Below, one piece after another: positions 23,736-32,397 of a stretch of 40,860 nt of DNA. The stretch's first letter is position 1; the number at the start of each line of letters is the position of its first letter. The translations under genes were made by a program, and so were the position numbers. The notes under the pieces are model-generated. The model was not told the origin of the DNA, searched no databases, and worked only from the letters and a program-made list of their open reading frames with translations. This DNA is from CAYUQT01 sp964596165 (GTDB taxonomy: Bacteria > Planctomycetota > Phycisphaerae > UBA1845 > JAFGLZ01), in the NCBI GenBank assembly GCA_964596165.1, contig CAZQTW010000058.1, positions 1 through 40,860 on the forward strand. The letters run 5' to 3'.

Positions 23736-25592
23736 TTACCCGATGACCACGCCCTCTTCCGCGTAACCGTACCGACTAGTCCTCCGGCGACCCGCCATGG
23801 CCACCAGCAGTGTCAGAGGGCCCAATCGCCCGACGAACATGTTGGTCATAATCACGACCTTGCCGAACGCTGTCAACTCGGAGGTGATGCCGCAACTGAG
23901 GCCCACCGTACACAGGCCGCTGACCTCTTCGAAGAGCAGTTCAAGGAAGTTGGCGTGCTCGCTCTCGCTGAAGGCAAGCAACATCGACGAAACCGCCACC
24001 ATGCCCAGCATGAGGATGAGCACCGTGGCGGCCTGGCGAACCTGAAGGACGGAGATCGTTCGTCCGAAGACCTCGACTTCCTCTCGCCGCCGCATCGTGG
24101 CGCGCACCGCCAGCAGGATGACGGCCATGGTCACGGTCTTGACGCCGCCGGCCGTTGAAACGGAGCCTCCTCCAATAAACATCAGGACGGTCATGGCAAA
24201 CAGGCTGGCCGGCGACATGGCGGCCAGGGTGGTCGGAATGCTGTTGAATCCGGCCGTCCGCGTCGTGACGGACTGGAAGAGGGCGTCCAGCGTGCGTTGC
24301 CCCAAGGGCTCGCCGGCCGTCACGGGCGGCTTCGGACGCGCGTGCGAACCCAGATCGGGTGGGTACCGCGGGTTGAGGCGGCTGGGGGTCTCGAACAGCA
24401 GGATCAGCCCCGCACCCCCGAAGATCAGTATGGCCGTAGTCACGAGGGTAAGCTTGGTGTGCAGATTGAGCCGGTCTGTTCGGCCCGCAATACCGAGCGT
24501 CGGACGATTCCGGTACGCCCCTACGAACTTGGAACCGACCCATTCGTAAACGTCGCGCAGTACGGTAAAACCCAGCCCGCCCAGGATGATCAGGTTCATC
24601 AGTGAAACGTAGAGCTGCCATGATCCCTTGTAGGCGACCATGCTGTCGGACTGAAGGGCGAATCCCGCGTTGCAGAACGCGCTGACGGAATGAAACACAC
24701 TGAGGTAGGTCCGCCTCCAGGGCGACGTGATAGCCGGGTCCCACATCGAGTACAGGATGACGGCGCCGATCGCCTCAACCACGAAGGTGACGATCACGAC
24801 GAATCGCAGCATCCGCGCGATATGACCCACGTTCGGTCCGCTGAGCATGTCTTGAATCGCCGCGGAACCCCCGACGCTGAGCTGCTGACCGATGAGCATC
24901 GCGAAGACCGTTCCGAACACGATGATTCCCAGACCGCCCACCTGAATCAGGAGCAGGATGACGATCTGGCCGAACAGCGTGAACTCCTTGGGCGTGTCGT
25001 AAACGGTGAGTCCGGTCACACAGACGGCACTGACGGACGTGAAGTAGCAGTTGAGGACGTGATGAGGCAGGCTGGTTGCCGGGCCGATTCGCTGGGGCTT
25101 GCTGGCCTTCGGCAACGACAACAAGGCTCCACCGATCAGTATCACGGCCGCAAACGACGCCACCATGAGTCGCGACGGATGAACCCGCCGAATGACGACG
25201 GCGTTGGCCCACGTCAGATAGAGGAGCAGCTCGACGACCAGCACGGCCTGGACGGCGATGAGGGTCACCGCGCTGAGTTCGAGATCGCTCCGCCAGTCCA
25301 CGATTAATGCACCGAGGCCGATCGCGAAGGCGACCATCTCGAGCCACCGGCGGCGAAGGTAAGTCTTTCGTTCGGCGGCCGCGATCACTCCCACGAACGC
25401 CCTGAGCAAGAAGCAGACGACCGCCGCCACCTGAACGCCGGCCAGCCAATCCTCCGAGACCGGGTATTGTGAGGGCTCAAAACCGTACTGGACCGCGAGG
25501 GATACGGTCGCCAGAACCGCGACCGTCGCCACCACGACGGTCAGCAGATGCCGAAGAGTGGTTTGCAGGGATCGACCGCCGTCGTCCATCAT
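23736..25592 (-). CDS. Trk/Ktr-type potassium channel subunit (TrkH/KtrB)
   Basis: About 618 residues. It carries the four pore loops of the family, each with its selectivity-filter glycine: SVSAVCVTGLTV, SVSAFCNAGFALQ, SVTTRTAGFNSI and EEVSGLCTVGLSCGI. The N-terminal ~130 residues add about four extra helices before the channel core, making it longer than KtrB (about 450) or TrkH (about 480). The C-terminus ends soon after the conserved MFVGRLGPLTLLVAM. It conducts K+ inward under control of the RCK subunit encoded just downstream. The frame is open to 25679, but ATG 25592 overlaps the hisI stop as ATGA, so translation is likely coupled to hisI. Confidence 0.92.
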   Translation of the reverse strand: MMDDGGRSLQTTLRHLLTVVVATVAVLATVSLAVQYGFEPSQYPVSEDWLAGVQVAAVVCFLLRAFVGVIAAAERKTYLRRRWLEMVAFAIGLGALIVDWRSDLELSAVTLIAVQAVLVVELLLYLTWANAVVIRRVHPSRLMVASFAAVILIGGALLSLPKASKPQRIGPATSLPHHVLNCYFTSVSAVCVTGLTVYDTPKEFTLFGQIVILLLIQVGGLGIIVFGTVFAMLIGQQLSVGGSAAIQDMLSGPNVGHIARMLRFVVIVTFVVEAIGAVILYSMWDPAITSPWRRTYLSVFHSVSAFCNAGFALQSDSMVAYKGSWQLYVSLMNLIILGGLGFTVLRDVYEWVGSKFVGAYRNRPTLGIAGRTDRLNLHTKLTLVTTAILIFGGAGLILLFETPSRLNPRYPPDLGSHARPKPPVTAGEPLGQRTLDALFQSVTTRTAGFNSIPTTLAAMSPASLFAMTVLMFIGGGSVSTAGGVKTVTMAVILLAVRATMRRREEVEVFGRTISVLQVRQAATVLILMLGMVAVSSMLLAFSESEHANFLELLFEEVSGLCTVGLSCGITSELTAFGKVVIMTNMFVGRLGPLTLLVAMAGRRRTSRYGYAEEGVVIG

Positions 25593-25975
25593 GACTTCTT
25601 GCCGTAAGTCTTTTCCGGATCGAACATCCGTTCGGCGACGACCGTCCACCGGTCGTCCGTGAGCCGTCGGAAGAAGCAATTGTGATAGCCCTCGTGACAG
25701 GCCGCACCGGTTTGTCGGACCCGAATCAAGACCGTGTCCATGTCACAATCCACATAGACCTCGACGACCTCTTGAACGTGTCCGGAGGATTCCCCTTTCA
25801 TCCAGTACTTCTGCCGGCTGCGCGACCAGAAGTGGGTCCGGCCGGTTCGGAGGGTCTCGGCGAGACTGGTCTTGTTCATGTACGCCATCATCAGGACTTC
25901 ACCGGTCCGATCGTCCTGGACAATCGCGGGGATCAGGCCGTTGGCATCGTACTTCAACGCATCGAGACAGGTCAT
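25589..25975 (-). CDS. hisI: Phosphoribosyl-AMP cyclohydrolase
   Basis: 128 residues, the usual size of monofunctional HisI. It opens the adenine ring of phosphoribosyl-AMP, the third step of histidine synthesis. Motifs seen are WSRSRQKYWMKGESSGHVQ and the metal-binding block DCDMDTVLIRV followed by ACHEGYHNCFFR, containing the Mg/Zn-binding Asp and Cys residues. No phosphoribosyl-ATP pyrophosphohydrolase (HisE) domain is fused. The ATG at 25975 has GGAG upstream; the longer frame to 26047 has no support. It lies 78 bp after hisA and its stop overlaps the potassium channel start. Confidence 0.95.
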   Translation of the reverse strand: MTCLDALKYDANGLIPAIVQDDRTGEVLMMAYMNKTSLAETLRTGRTHFWSRSRQKYWMKGESSGHVQEVVEVYVDCDMDTVLIRVRQTGAACHEGYHNCFFRRLTDDRWTVVAERMFDPEKTYGKKS

Positions 25976-26053
25976 TCCATCAACTCCACAACCGGACAGG
26001 AACCGGCTTTCGAATGCCCCCGCATCCGGTGACGGGGCGCAGAACATTTCGTA

Positions 26054-26785
26054 CTATGCCGACGGGCCTGTAACCAGCCTGACGGCCTCCGCGACGTCGA
26101 GCCGGCCTTCATAGAGGGCCCGGCCGATGATGATGCCGGCGATCGGCAACTCGGCCAGCCGACGGACGTCGTCCAAGGAGGTCACGCCGCCCGAGGCGAT
26201 CACCGGCACCGCGCCGGCGTGCGCCATCTCCTCCATGGCCGGAAGATTCGGACCGGCCAGCATCCCATCACGGGCGATATCGGTATAGATGATCGCGCCC
26301 AAGGGCCAATCGGCCACCTGTCGCGCCACCTCCAGCGCCGATCGATCGGTTTGCCGGGTCCACCCGTCGACGGCGAGCTTGCCGTTTCGAGCATCAAGCC
26401 CGAGTGCGATCCGGCCTTCATGACCGGGCCGATGAACCAGGGCGTCGAACCACGCCCAGTCCTTGAGGGCTTGCGTGCCGATCACCACGCGCCGTACGCC
26501 GACGTCAAGCAGCGTTCGAACGGTGTGTTCGTCGCGTATCCCGCCGCCGACTTCAATCTGTGCGCCGACGTTCGCCGCAATCTTCCGGATCGTCTCCAGG
26601 TTGACCGGCCGACCCTCCTTGGCGCCGTCGAGATCGACGACGTGGATCCAACGCGCCCCGGCGCGCTCGAAATCGCGCGCCACATCGACGGGTTGCGCCG
26701 GGTAGTCGATCTGCTGATTGTAGTCTCCCCGGAGCAGACGCACGCATCGGCCGGACCGCAGATCGATAGCCGGGATGATGTCCAT
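26054..26785 (-). CDS. hisA: Phosphoribosylformimino-5-aminoimidazole carboxamide ribotide isomerase
   Basis: 243 residues, a (beta/alpha)8 barrel that converts ProFAR to PRFAR in histidine synthesis by an Amadori rearrangement. Asp8 in IIPAIDLRSG is the general base and the Asp in ALGLDARNGKLAVDGW is the second catalytic residue. The phosphate-binding loops IEVGGGIR and VIASGGVTS mark the two half-barrels. The start at ATG 26785 has AGGAAGG five bases upstream; an ATG at 26800 is less well placed. It follows hisH by 33 bp. Confidence 0.96.
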   Translation of the reverse strand: MDIIPAIDLRSGRCVRLLRGDYNQQIDYPAQPVDVARDFERAGARWIHVVDLDGAKEGRPVNLETIRKIAANVGAQIEVGGGIRDEHTVRTLLDVGVRRVVIGTQALKDWAWFDALVHRPGHEGRIALGLDARNGKLAVDGWTRQTDRSALEVARQVADWPLGAIIYTDIARDGMLAGPNLPAMEEMAHAGAVPVIASGGVTSLDDVRRLAELPIAGIIIGRALYEGRLDVAEAVRLVTGPSA

Positions 26786-26818
26786 GGCGACCTTCCTCAT
26801 GTCGGCGAAACCGGCGGA

Positions 26819-27439
26819 CTAGAGCCTCGTGAAGTTCTCCAGGATTCTCAGGCCGTTGCGCTGCGACTTTTCCGGGTGAAACTGCGTGGCGAAGAGGTTG
26901 TCCCGCCAGATCATGGCCACGAAGTCGATGCCGTAGCTCGACTGCGCGATCTTCACATGGGCATCGATCGGTTGGACATGATAGGAGTGGACGAAATAGA
27001 AATACGCCCCGATATCCAGTCCGGCCAGGAGCGGACACGGCTCATCCCACCGAAGCCGGTTCCAGCCCATGTGAGGGATCTTCAAGCCGTGCGCCGTCGG
27101 CGTGTCAGCGAAGTCGAAGCGAACGACCTTGCCCGGGACCACGCCCAAACCGGTGTATTCTCCGTCCTCGTAGCTGAGGTCGAACAGCAATTGCAGGCCG
27201 AGGCAGATCCCCAGGAACGGCCGGCCGGAGGCAATGGCTTCGATGATCGGCGCGATCAGTTCCTGTTGGCGAAGGTGGGCGATGGCGTCGGCGAAAGCAC
27301 CGACACCCGGCAAGACCACCTTGGAGGCTCGCTCGATCTGATCGGGCGTGGTAACGATGCGCGCATCGGCTCCCACGCGCTCGAAGGCCTTCTGAACGCT
27401 GCGAAGATTGCCCATGCCGTAGTCAACGATGGCTATCAC
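26819..27439 (-). CDS. hisH: Imidazole glycerol phosphate synthase, glutamine amidotransferase subunit
   Basis: 206 residues, class I glutamine amidotransferase. Cys79 lies in GICLGLQLLF, and His188 and Glu190 in QFHPEKS complete the triad. The oxyanion strand is LPGVGAFADA, and HMGWN and VHSYHV are family blocks. It releases ammonia from glutamine and channels it to HisF, which is not encoded in this window. The GTG at 27439 fits the conserved IAIVDYGMGN start; a longer frame to 27484 has no family support. It lies 53 bp after the OmpA-domain lipoprotein gene and heads the his genes. Confidence 0.96.
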   Translation of the reverse strand: MIAIVDYGMGNLRSVQKAFERVGADARIVTTPDQIERASKVVLPGVGAFADAIAHLRQQELIAPIIEAIASGRPFLGICLGLQLLFDLSYEDGEYTGLGVVPGKVVRFDFADTPTAHGLKIPHMGWNRLRWDEPCPLLAGLDIGAYFYFVHSYHVQPIDAHVKIAQSSYGIDFVAMIWRDNLFATQFHPEKSQRNGLRILENFTRL

Positions 27440-27492
27440 GTCAGGACCATATACTACGGCACGGGGGGTCACCCGGCCGGGCAAAGTGAGGA

Positions 27493-28161
27493 CTACCGGG
27501 TCGGCTTCGGTCCGGCGTAGATCTCTATGCGGCGATTCTTCGCCTTGTTGGCCGCACCCGTGTTCGGTACCAAGGGGTCGTTTTCGCCCGAGCCTCCGGC
27601 GACGAGGTGGGTCTTGGACACTCCCCTGCTGCTCAAGTAGCGAACGACCATCATCGCCCGTTCGCAGCTCAGCTCAAGGTTGTCGTTCCACTTGGTCTTG
27701 CGGATCGGATCGTTGTCCGTGTGCCCGATCACGTAGATGTGATCCCGAGGATGATTGGCCTTGATGGTCGCCGCGATCCGGTCGAGCTCCGCCTTGTCCT
27801 TGCTGGTAAGATCGGGCTTGCTGGCACGTCCGAAATCGGCGTTGGTCAACATCCCGACGAGCTTGAACGTTCCGGCCGCCGGCGCGACGACGGGAGCCGG
27901 CGCGGCAGGAGCTGCCGTAACCGGCTGGGCTGCCCTGGCGGCGGTCAGCTCATTTTGAAGCTGGGTGTTCCTCGACTTCAGATCGGTGACCTCGGCCTGC
28001 GCGGCGTCGCGCTGTTGGTTGCATTCCACGAGTTGTTGGCCCAGGGCCTTTTTCTCATCCTGAAGCTGAGCAATCTGCTTCTTGGGATCCTCGCAACCCA
28101 TCGAAACCAGGATGCCGCAGCATACCGATGCCCTGAGGGCGGCGATGATCATCCGTCGCAT
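27493..28161 (-). CDS. OmpA-domain lipoprotein with coiled coil
   Basis: About 222 residues. A lipoprotein signal ends at VSMGC, so Cys23 would carry the lipid. A coiled coil follows (QIAQLQDEKKALGQQL onward, to about residue 75), then an Ala/Pro-rich linker and an OmpA-like domain. That domain has VIGHTDNDPI, LSCERAMMVVRYL, GGSGENDPL and KAKNRRIEIYAG, the usual peptidoglycan-binding blocks with the Asp and Arg that contact diaminopimelate. It should tether the outer membrane to peptidoglycan, like Pal. AGAGGAG nine bases upstream supports the ATG at 28161. It follows the LapA-domain gene by 44 bp. Confidence 0.9.
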   Translation of the reverse strand: MRRMIIAALRASVCCGILVSMGCEDPKKQIAQLQDEKKALGQQLVECNQQRDAAQAEVTDLKSRNTQLQNELTAARAAQPVTAAPAAPAPVVAPAAGTFKLVGMLTNADFGRASKPDLTSKDKAELDRIAATIKANHPRDHIYVIGHTDNDPIRKTKWNDNLELSCERAMMVVRYLSSRGVSKTHLVAGGSGENDPLVPNTGAANKAKNRRIEIYAGPKPTR

Positions 28162-28205
28162 CGTTTGTGTCTCCTCTTGTTTGACCCGTTCCCAGTCGGG
28201 TGGTT

Positions 28206-28595
28206 TTATTCCTTGGACGGCTTCGAATCCGATGACTCCATGGGTTGTGCGATCGATTCCTTCAGCTTGGCGTCGATCCGCAACTCTTGCTGCTTCAACT
28301 CCTCGGCCAAGCGGCGTTGCTCGCTTAACTTCGCTTCCGATTGTTTGATTTGACGAAGCTCTCGGACTTCGCCTGCCACCTTCCGAACAAGCCTTAGCGA
28401 CCAGACAATCAGGACCGCCGATGCCCCGCTGACCAACATCAACCATAAGACATTGATCTGCCCGAAGTGGTGAAAGAACCACACGTCGGCGGTATTACCG
28501 AGGTTCATCACGATCACGCTGGCCACCGCCAACGCGATCACAAGAATCACGAATGCCTTAGAATACGTTTTGAACTGCCGAAATGCAAGACCCAT
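28206..28595 (-). CDS. LapA-domain membrane protein
   Basis: 129 residues with two hydrophobic helices (about 14-34 and 45-68) separated by a short NTADVWFFHHF loop, then a highly charged coiled coil of about 60 residues. This matches the LapA (DUF1049) fold of small inner-membrane proteins that help assemble lipopolysaccharide machinery. The function here is inferred only from this domain. The tail rich in Lys, Glu and Gln suggests a cytoplasmic scaffold or oligomer. The start at ATG 28595 is chosen because residues upstream are Pro-rich and unlike the family. It is first in the run leading to the OmpA lipoprotein. Confidence 0.72.
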   Translation of the reverse strand: MGLAFRQFKTYSKAFVILVIALAVASVIVMNLGNTADVWFFHHFGQINVLWLMLVSGASAVLIVWSLRLVRKVAGEVRELRQIKQSEAKLSEQRRLAEELKQQELRIDAKLKESIAQPMESSDSKPSKE

Positions 28596-28747
28596 GGTTG
28601 GAGGCGCCCTCGGAACAGGATTCGCAGCACCCGGCGAATCCAAACCTTGCAACGGACTCGGAGTCCGAACGTCACCCGGTGGACCCCGCCCCGGACGTTC
28701 CGGTCGCCGGGTTCGGGCCCGCGGGTCCGGACCACCGAGGAATCAGT

Positions 28748-30154
28748 CTACCGTCCCCCGTGTCCGAACAGCCAGAGAATAACCTCAACGCTCGCACGGG
28801 CACGCTCGGCGATCGGTTCGTATGCCACAATCGCAATGACAATACCCAATCCCAGCCAGGGTCCGTACCAGACCGCGCGGCTTCGCTTACGAATCAGCCA
28901 GATCAACACCGCCGCCAGGGCAAGCGGGGCGGCCAAGAAGAACCCCGCCACGACGACAGGCCAGCCGGCCACGGCACCGGCGGCGGCCATCAGATGGACA
29001 TCGCCCATGCCGAAGGCCTCCTTGCCCAAGACGAGTGTGAAGAAGATCCGTACGCCCCAGGCGACCGCTCCGGCGACGATGAATCCCCCCAACCCCGTCG
29101 TCACGCCGAGCACGGGACGCCAAGTCCCGCCCCAGGGCGTCCAGTTCAAGGCGCGTTGCCACAGCTCTGCCCCGGCCGCTGTTCGGGCAACCACGATCCA
29201 GGCCACCACGCCCAGCACGATCGCGGGCAGAAGCCAGGCCATTTCGAGTAGAACCATTCGACGTGCGGTGATTCGCTCCTCGTTGATGGCCTCGATGATT
29301 TCTCTGTCGGCCTCCGTCGGTGTCATGCCCGCGGCGACCATCAGGGAGAAAGCAGCCGCAACAGCCAGTACGGCTCGGATGGCGAAACCGCCCGGGTCGG
29401 CCGCTCCGTGGGGACTGACCGCAAGTAGGGCGAACCACACCGCGATGACGATGACCATCAGTGAGGCGCAAGCCAGCGACGTGCGGCGGTTCTGACCGGG
29501 CGCGGAAGGCTCCGACAACGAATCATGCTCCTCTTGGTCTTCGGCAATCTCGGAGCCGGGAGCGTGTGGTCTTCTTCTCGACCACAGCACAGCCAGGAGG
29601 AGACCGAGCGCCGCTGCCGCCGCCACGGCTGCCGTCGTGGGCCCCGGCCGAGGAATGACCGCATGGCGAAACGGCGTCCACAGGCCATGCAGGAGAATGC
29701 CGGCGCCCACCACGACGTATGTGACCGTGACATCAATCCAGTATCCCTCCATGTCGATCGCCGCCGTCACGAGCAGGCCCGCTATCAGAACGAGATGAGC
29801 GAGGAAAATCGGCCAATCGTCCCGGAGGGTGGTGAATCCCGGTCGTGCCGGCCCGAGGAAGAAGGTGTCGTACATCAGGAGGAAGAGCAGGATGGTCAGA
29901 CCTTCAACCAGCGGGTAACGCGCGGAGATGACCATTCCGCATCGGCGGCAGCGGCCTCCAAGCATCAGATAGCTGAACAGGGGAATGTTGTCGTACCACG
30001 CGATCGTGGCGTGGCAGCCGGGACAGAACGACCTTGCGGGCCGGCCGACCGACATCCCCCGTGCAAGCCGGTAGATGACGACGTTCAAAAAGCTGCCGAT
30101 GCATCCGCCCAAGAGTGCAACGGCCACGAGCCAGAACCAGTTTTCCCGAGTCAA
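28748..30154 (-). CDS. Prepilin peptidase (type IV leader peptidase) with a large insertion
   Basis: About 468 residues, against 250-290 in most family members. The N-terminal domain has the two CxxC pairs (Cys44/47 and Cys69/72) around the methyltransferase half, with SFLNVVIYRL before them. The aspartyl protease site has Asp134/Asp141 in AAIDMEGYWID and Asp385 in FGMGDVHL. It cleaves and N-methylates type IV pilin or pseudopilin leaders at the inner membrane. The active Asp residues are about 250 residues apart instead of about 65, because of an inserted cytoplasmic and membrane segment (about 150-370) that contains a charged, Glu-rich loop. The start is TTG 30154 with AGGAT upstream; a longer frame looks non-coding. 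Confidence 0.86.
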   Translation of the reverse strand: MTRENWFWLVAVALLGGCIGSFLNVVIYRLARGMSVGRPARSFCPGCHATIAWYDNIPLFSYLMLGGRCRRCGMVISARYPLVEGLTILLFLLMYDTFFLGPARPGFTTLRDDWPIFLAHLVLIAGLLVTAAIDMEGYWIDVTVTYVVVGAGILLHGLWTPFRHAVIPRPGPTTAAVAAAAALGLLLAVLWSRRRPHAPGSEIAEDQEEHDSLSEPSAPGQNRRTSLACASLMVIVIAVWFALLAVSPHGAADPGGFAIRAVLAVAAAFSLMVAAGMTPTEADREIIEAINEERITARRMVLLEMAWLLPAIVLGVVAWIVVARTAAGAELWQRALNWTPWGGTWRPVLGVTTGLGGFIVAGAVAWGVRIFFTLVLGKEAFGMGDVHLMAAAGAVAGWPVVVAGFFLAAPLALAAVLIWLIRKRSRAVWYGPWLGLGIVIAIVAYEPIAERARASVEVILWLFGHGGR

Positions 30155-30291
30155 CCGCCGACATCCTGCAGAGGGTTTGCGGCACGTCGGGTATGAACCC
30201 GACAGGCTGTCGAAGCGGGTCGCGTCTCGCTCCGAGGCCCCATGCCGTCTGTTGTCCGCCGGTCGCGTACGCGCCGGGCGATCGATCCAAA

Positions 30292-30320
30292 CACCGGACG
30301 CCACTATATAGCACCGGACG
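30292..30320. repeat. Spaced direct repeat flanking TATATA
   Basis: CACCGGACG occurs at 30292-30300 and 30312-30320, 20 bp apart start to start, about two helical turns. Between the copies lies ACTATATAG (TATATA at 30305-30310), which could serve as a -10 element on either strand. The site lies between the divergent prepilin peptidase and oxidoreductase genes, so it is a candidate operator. Confidence 0.35.
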
Positions 30321-30439
30321 GCTCCTTGCATCCTGTCGGTCCTTCGATATTCTGCTGGCGAGATTTCGTCGTTCCGGCCCGCCGTGCGTGTGCGGGCGCG
30401 ACGGTCGGAGCGAGACTGGTCCGGGAGCGAAAGGAACCC

Positions 30440-31522
30440 ATGGCGGACAAGGTCAACATCGGCATTATCGGTGTCGGATTGATCGGCAAATACCACTTGG
30501 ACATCTACGCGAAGATCCCCGAGGCGAATGTCGTGGCCGTGTGCGACATTCGGGAGGACGAGGCCAAGAGCGTCGCCGCCAAGCATGGCGTCAAGCGGGT
30601 GTTCACCGACTATCGCAACATGCTGGCGGTTGACGAGATCCAATCCGTCGACATCTGCGTGCACAATCACCTGCATGCCCCGATGACGATCGATGCGTTA
30701 AAGGCGGGCAAGCACGTCTACTGCGAGAAGCCGATCGCTCCCTCTTATAAGGAAGCGAGACAGATGGTCGAGACGGCCCGGCAGTGCAAGCGGAAGCTGG
30801 CCGTCCAGCTCGTCACGCTGTACGAACCGTGCGCTCGCGCGGCCAAGAAGGTAATCGACGAAGGCAAACTCGGGCGGATCTACTACGCCAAGACGAGTCA
30901 CTATCGCCGCCGCGGCCGGCCGTTCGTCGACGGCTACGGCATGCCCGAATTCGTCCATCCCAAGACGGGGGTACACGGAGCGCTCTGCGACATGTCCGTC
31001 TACCATACGGGCCGCATCCTTTGGCTGCTGAACAACCCCAGGGTTCTGACGGTGTCCGGCGCCGCCTATCAGGAGCTCGACAACATGTACGAGGATCGGC
31101 GCAAGAGCAGCGGCTATGGCGTCGAGGAGTTCGGCGTGGGACTGGTCCGGCTGGAGGGCGGCGTGACGCTGTTCCTGGAAGAGGCGTGGGCGTGTCACCA
31201 AGATCAGGGGCACGGAGATCGGATCTTCGGCAGCCACGGCGGGCTCAAGCTGGATCCGTTCACCTACTTCACGACGATGTGCGACATCGAAGTCGACGCC
31301 ACGGCCGATCTGGAGGAGGTCGACCTGCGCTGGCACCGCTGCATCGCCAGTACGGCGGATGTGGACGAACCCCAACGGCATTGGATCTCGGCGCTGCTCG
31401 GTCGCTGCGAACTGATCGATTCGGCCGGCATTACGGCCAAGGCCGCCTTCATCTTCGACGGCATCTTCCTGTCGCAAAAGCTCGGACGCGAGGTGACCGC
31501 CGCTGAAATCGAAAAACTGTAG
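30440..31522 (+). CDS. Gfo/Idh/MocA-family oxidoreductase
   Basis: 360 residues. The N-terminal Rossmann domain has IGIIGVGLIGKYHLDIY (GxGxxG dinucleotide loop) and VCDIREDEA; CEKPIA carries the conserved Lys of the family's EKP motif. The C-terminal alpha/beta domain begins around residue 125 and includes HYRRRGRPFVDG and DMSVYHTGRILWLL with an Asp/His pair in the usual active-site area. Family members oxidise or reduce sugars, inositol or related polyols with bound NAD(P). No export signal is seen, so it should be cytoplasmic. AAAGGAA precedes the ATG at 30440. The substrate cannot be deduced; sugar or cyclitol metabolism fits the neighbouring glycan genes. Confidence 0.9.
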   Translation: MADKVNIGIIGVGLIGKYHLDIYAKIPEANVVAVCDIREDEAKSVAAKHGVKRVFTDYRNMLAVDEIQSVDICVHNHLHAPMTIDALKAGKHVYCEKPIAPSYKEARQMVETARQCKRKLAVQLVTLYEPCARAAKKVIDEGKLGRIYYAKTSHYRRRGRPFVDGYGMPEFVHPKTGVHGALCDMSVYHTGRILWLLNNPRVLTVSGAAYQELDNMYEDRRKSSGYGVEEFGVGLVRLEGGVTLFLEEAWACHQDQGHGDRIFGSHGGLKLDPFTYFTTMCDIEVDATADLEEVDLRWHRCIASTADVDEPQRHWISALLGRCELIDSAGITAKAAFIFDGIFLSQKLGREVTAAEIEKL

Positions 31523-31887
31523 GAACGGCCACCTCGACGGCCGGACATTGGACACTGCCGATCGTAAACCCTGCGCGAATGATTCAACGTTGATGGCTAG
31601 GCGAGCGCATCGTCCCTGATGGGCTCGGCACAGGTCCGCCGGCCCCCTTCTCACCGTGTTCAAGGCGGAAGGATACAGCGGTTCAACTGCGCATCCGGCG
31701 TCAATCCCATTAGAGGAATCCGGGCGGCGCCCCGATGCGCCGGAGCTCTCCGGCCTCCGGTTCGCCATACGGTTTGAAGGGGTACAGGCGGTGTTGTCAC
31801 GAACCACGAATACCCTTAGGCCTCAATTCAACCGCATACGCAAACATAGACAGGGGCGCACAAGCCCTTCAGCGTGTGATCGGTCAT
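31523..31887. other. Intergenic region without a recognisable gene
   Basis: 365 bp between the oxidoreductase and the small hypothetical gene. All open frames are Arg/Pro/Gly-rich shadows without ribosome sites. No tRNA, repeat or strong hairpin was seen. Confidence 0.5.
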
Positions 31888-32214
31888 ATGTCCGACCCGC
31901 AGGTCAGGACGTTGGCGAGGTTGATGGAAGGACTCGGGCCCGAACGACAGGCCTTCATTCACAGGGTGCTCTCGGATGCCAGGATGGGTCGAAAGCCGTC
32001 GGAACGATACTTTGATCTCATGGAACACCTCTTCGACGTGTGGTGCACGCGCGATCGGACCACCACAATCGTTCTGGTTGCTCACATCGGTGCCTTGGCG
32101 GTCAATGATCGCCTGCTGGAGAGCATCCTGGCCTCGTCCGCATCTGATCCTCCAGTCTCAGGTCCGCCGAACCCTTCAGGATGGCGCAAGGTGCCCGTAA
32201 CGGAGTCGGCCTAG
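31888..32214 (+). CDS. Small hypothetical protein
   Basis: About 108 residues. I do not recognise it. The sequence looks coding over most of its length (DPQVRTLARLMEGLGPER, then FDLMEHLFDVWC and TTTIVLVAHIGALAVNDRLL) and is helical with one moderately hydrophobic stretch around residues 55-75. The end is Pro/Ser-rich. There is no good ribosome site before ATG 31888. The reading frame stays plausible for about 20 codons upstream (to about 31830), so the true start may be earlier or the gene may be a 5'-truncated remnant. Both neighbours are intact and unrelated. Confidence 0.35.
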   Translation: MSDPQVRTLARLMEGLGPERQAFIHRVLSDARMGRKPSERYFDLMEHLFDVWCTRDRTTTIVLVAHIGALAVNDRLLESILASSASDPPVSGPPNPSGWRKVPVTESA

Positions 32215-32397
32215 TACTCTTTACGACACGACAGTCGTCCACTCAAGGGGAACAGACACCTTGCCCGCCTGGTGGTCGGACCGCCCGCACACCTGGTTGC
32301 CCCTCCAGCGGAACTGGCGAACCAAAAGCCGGCGCTGGCATCACGGCACCACCCGTCATAGCCTCTCGCCAACACCGAATCGTCGTTGAACCTCGGT

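Noticed and set aside
23235..24158. 307-codon plus-strand frame
   Set aside because: Antisense of the RCK and channel genes; His/Gln/Arg-rich with no motif.
26219..27520. 433-codon plus-strand frame
   Set aside because: Antisense of hisA and hisH, whose conserved motifs prove the minus strand is coding.
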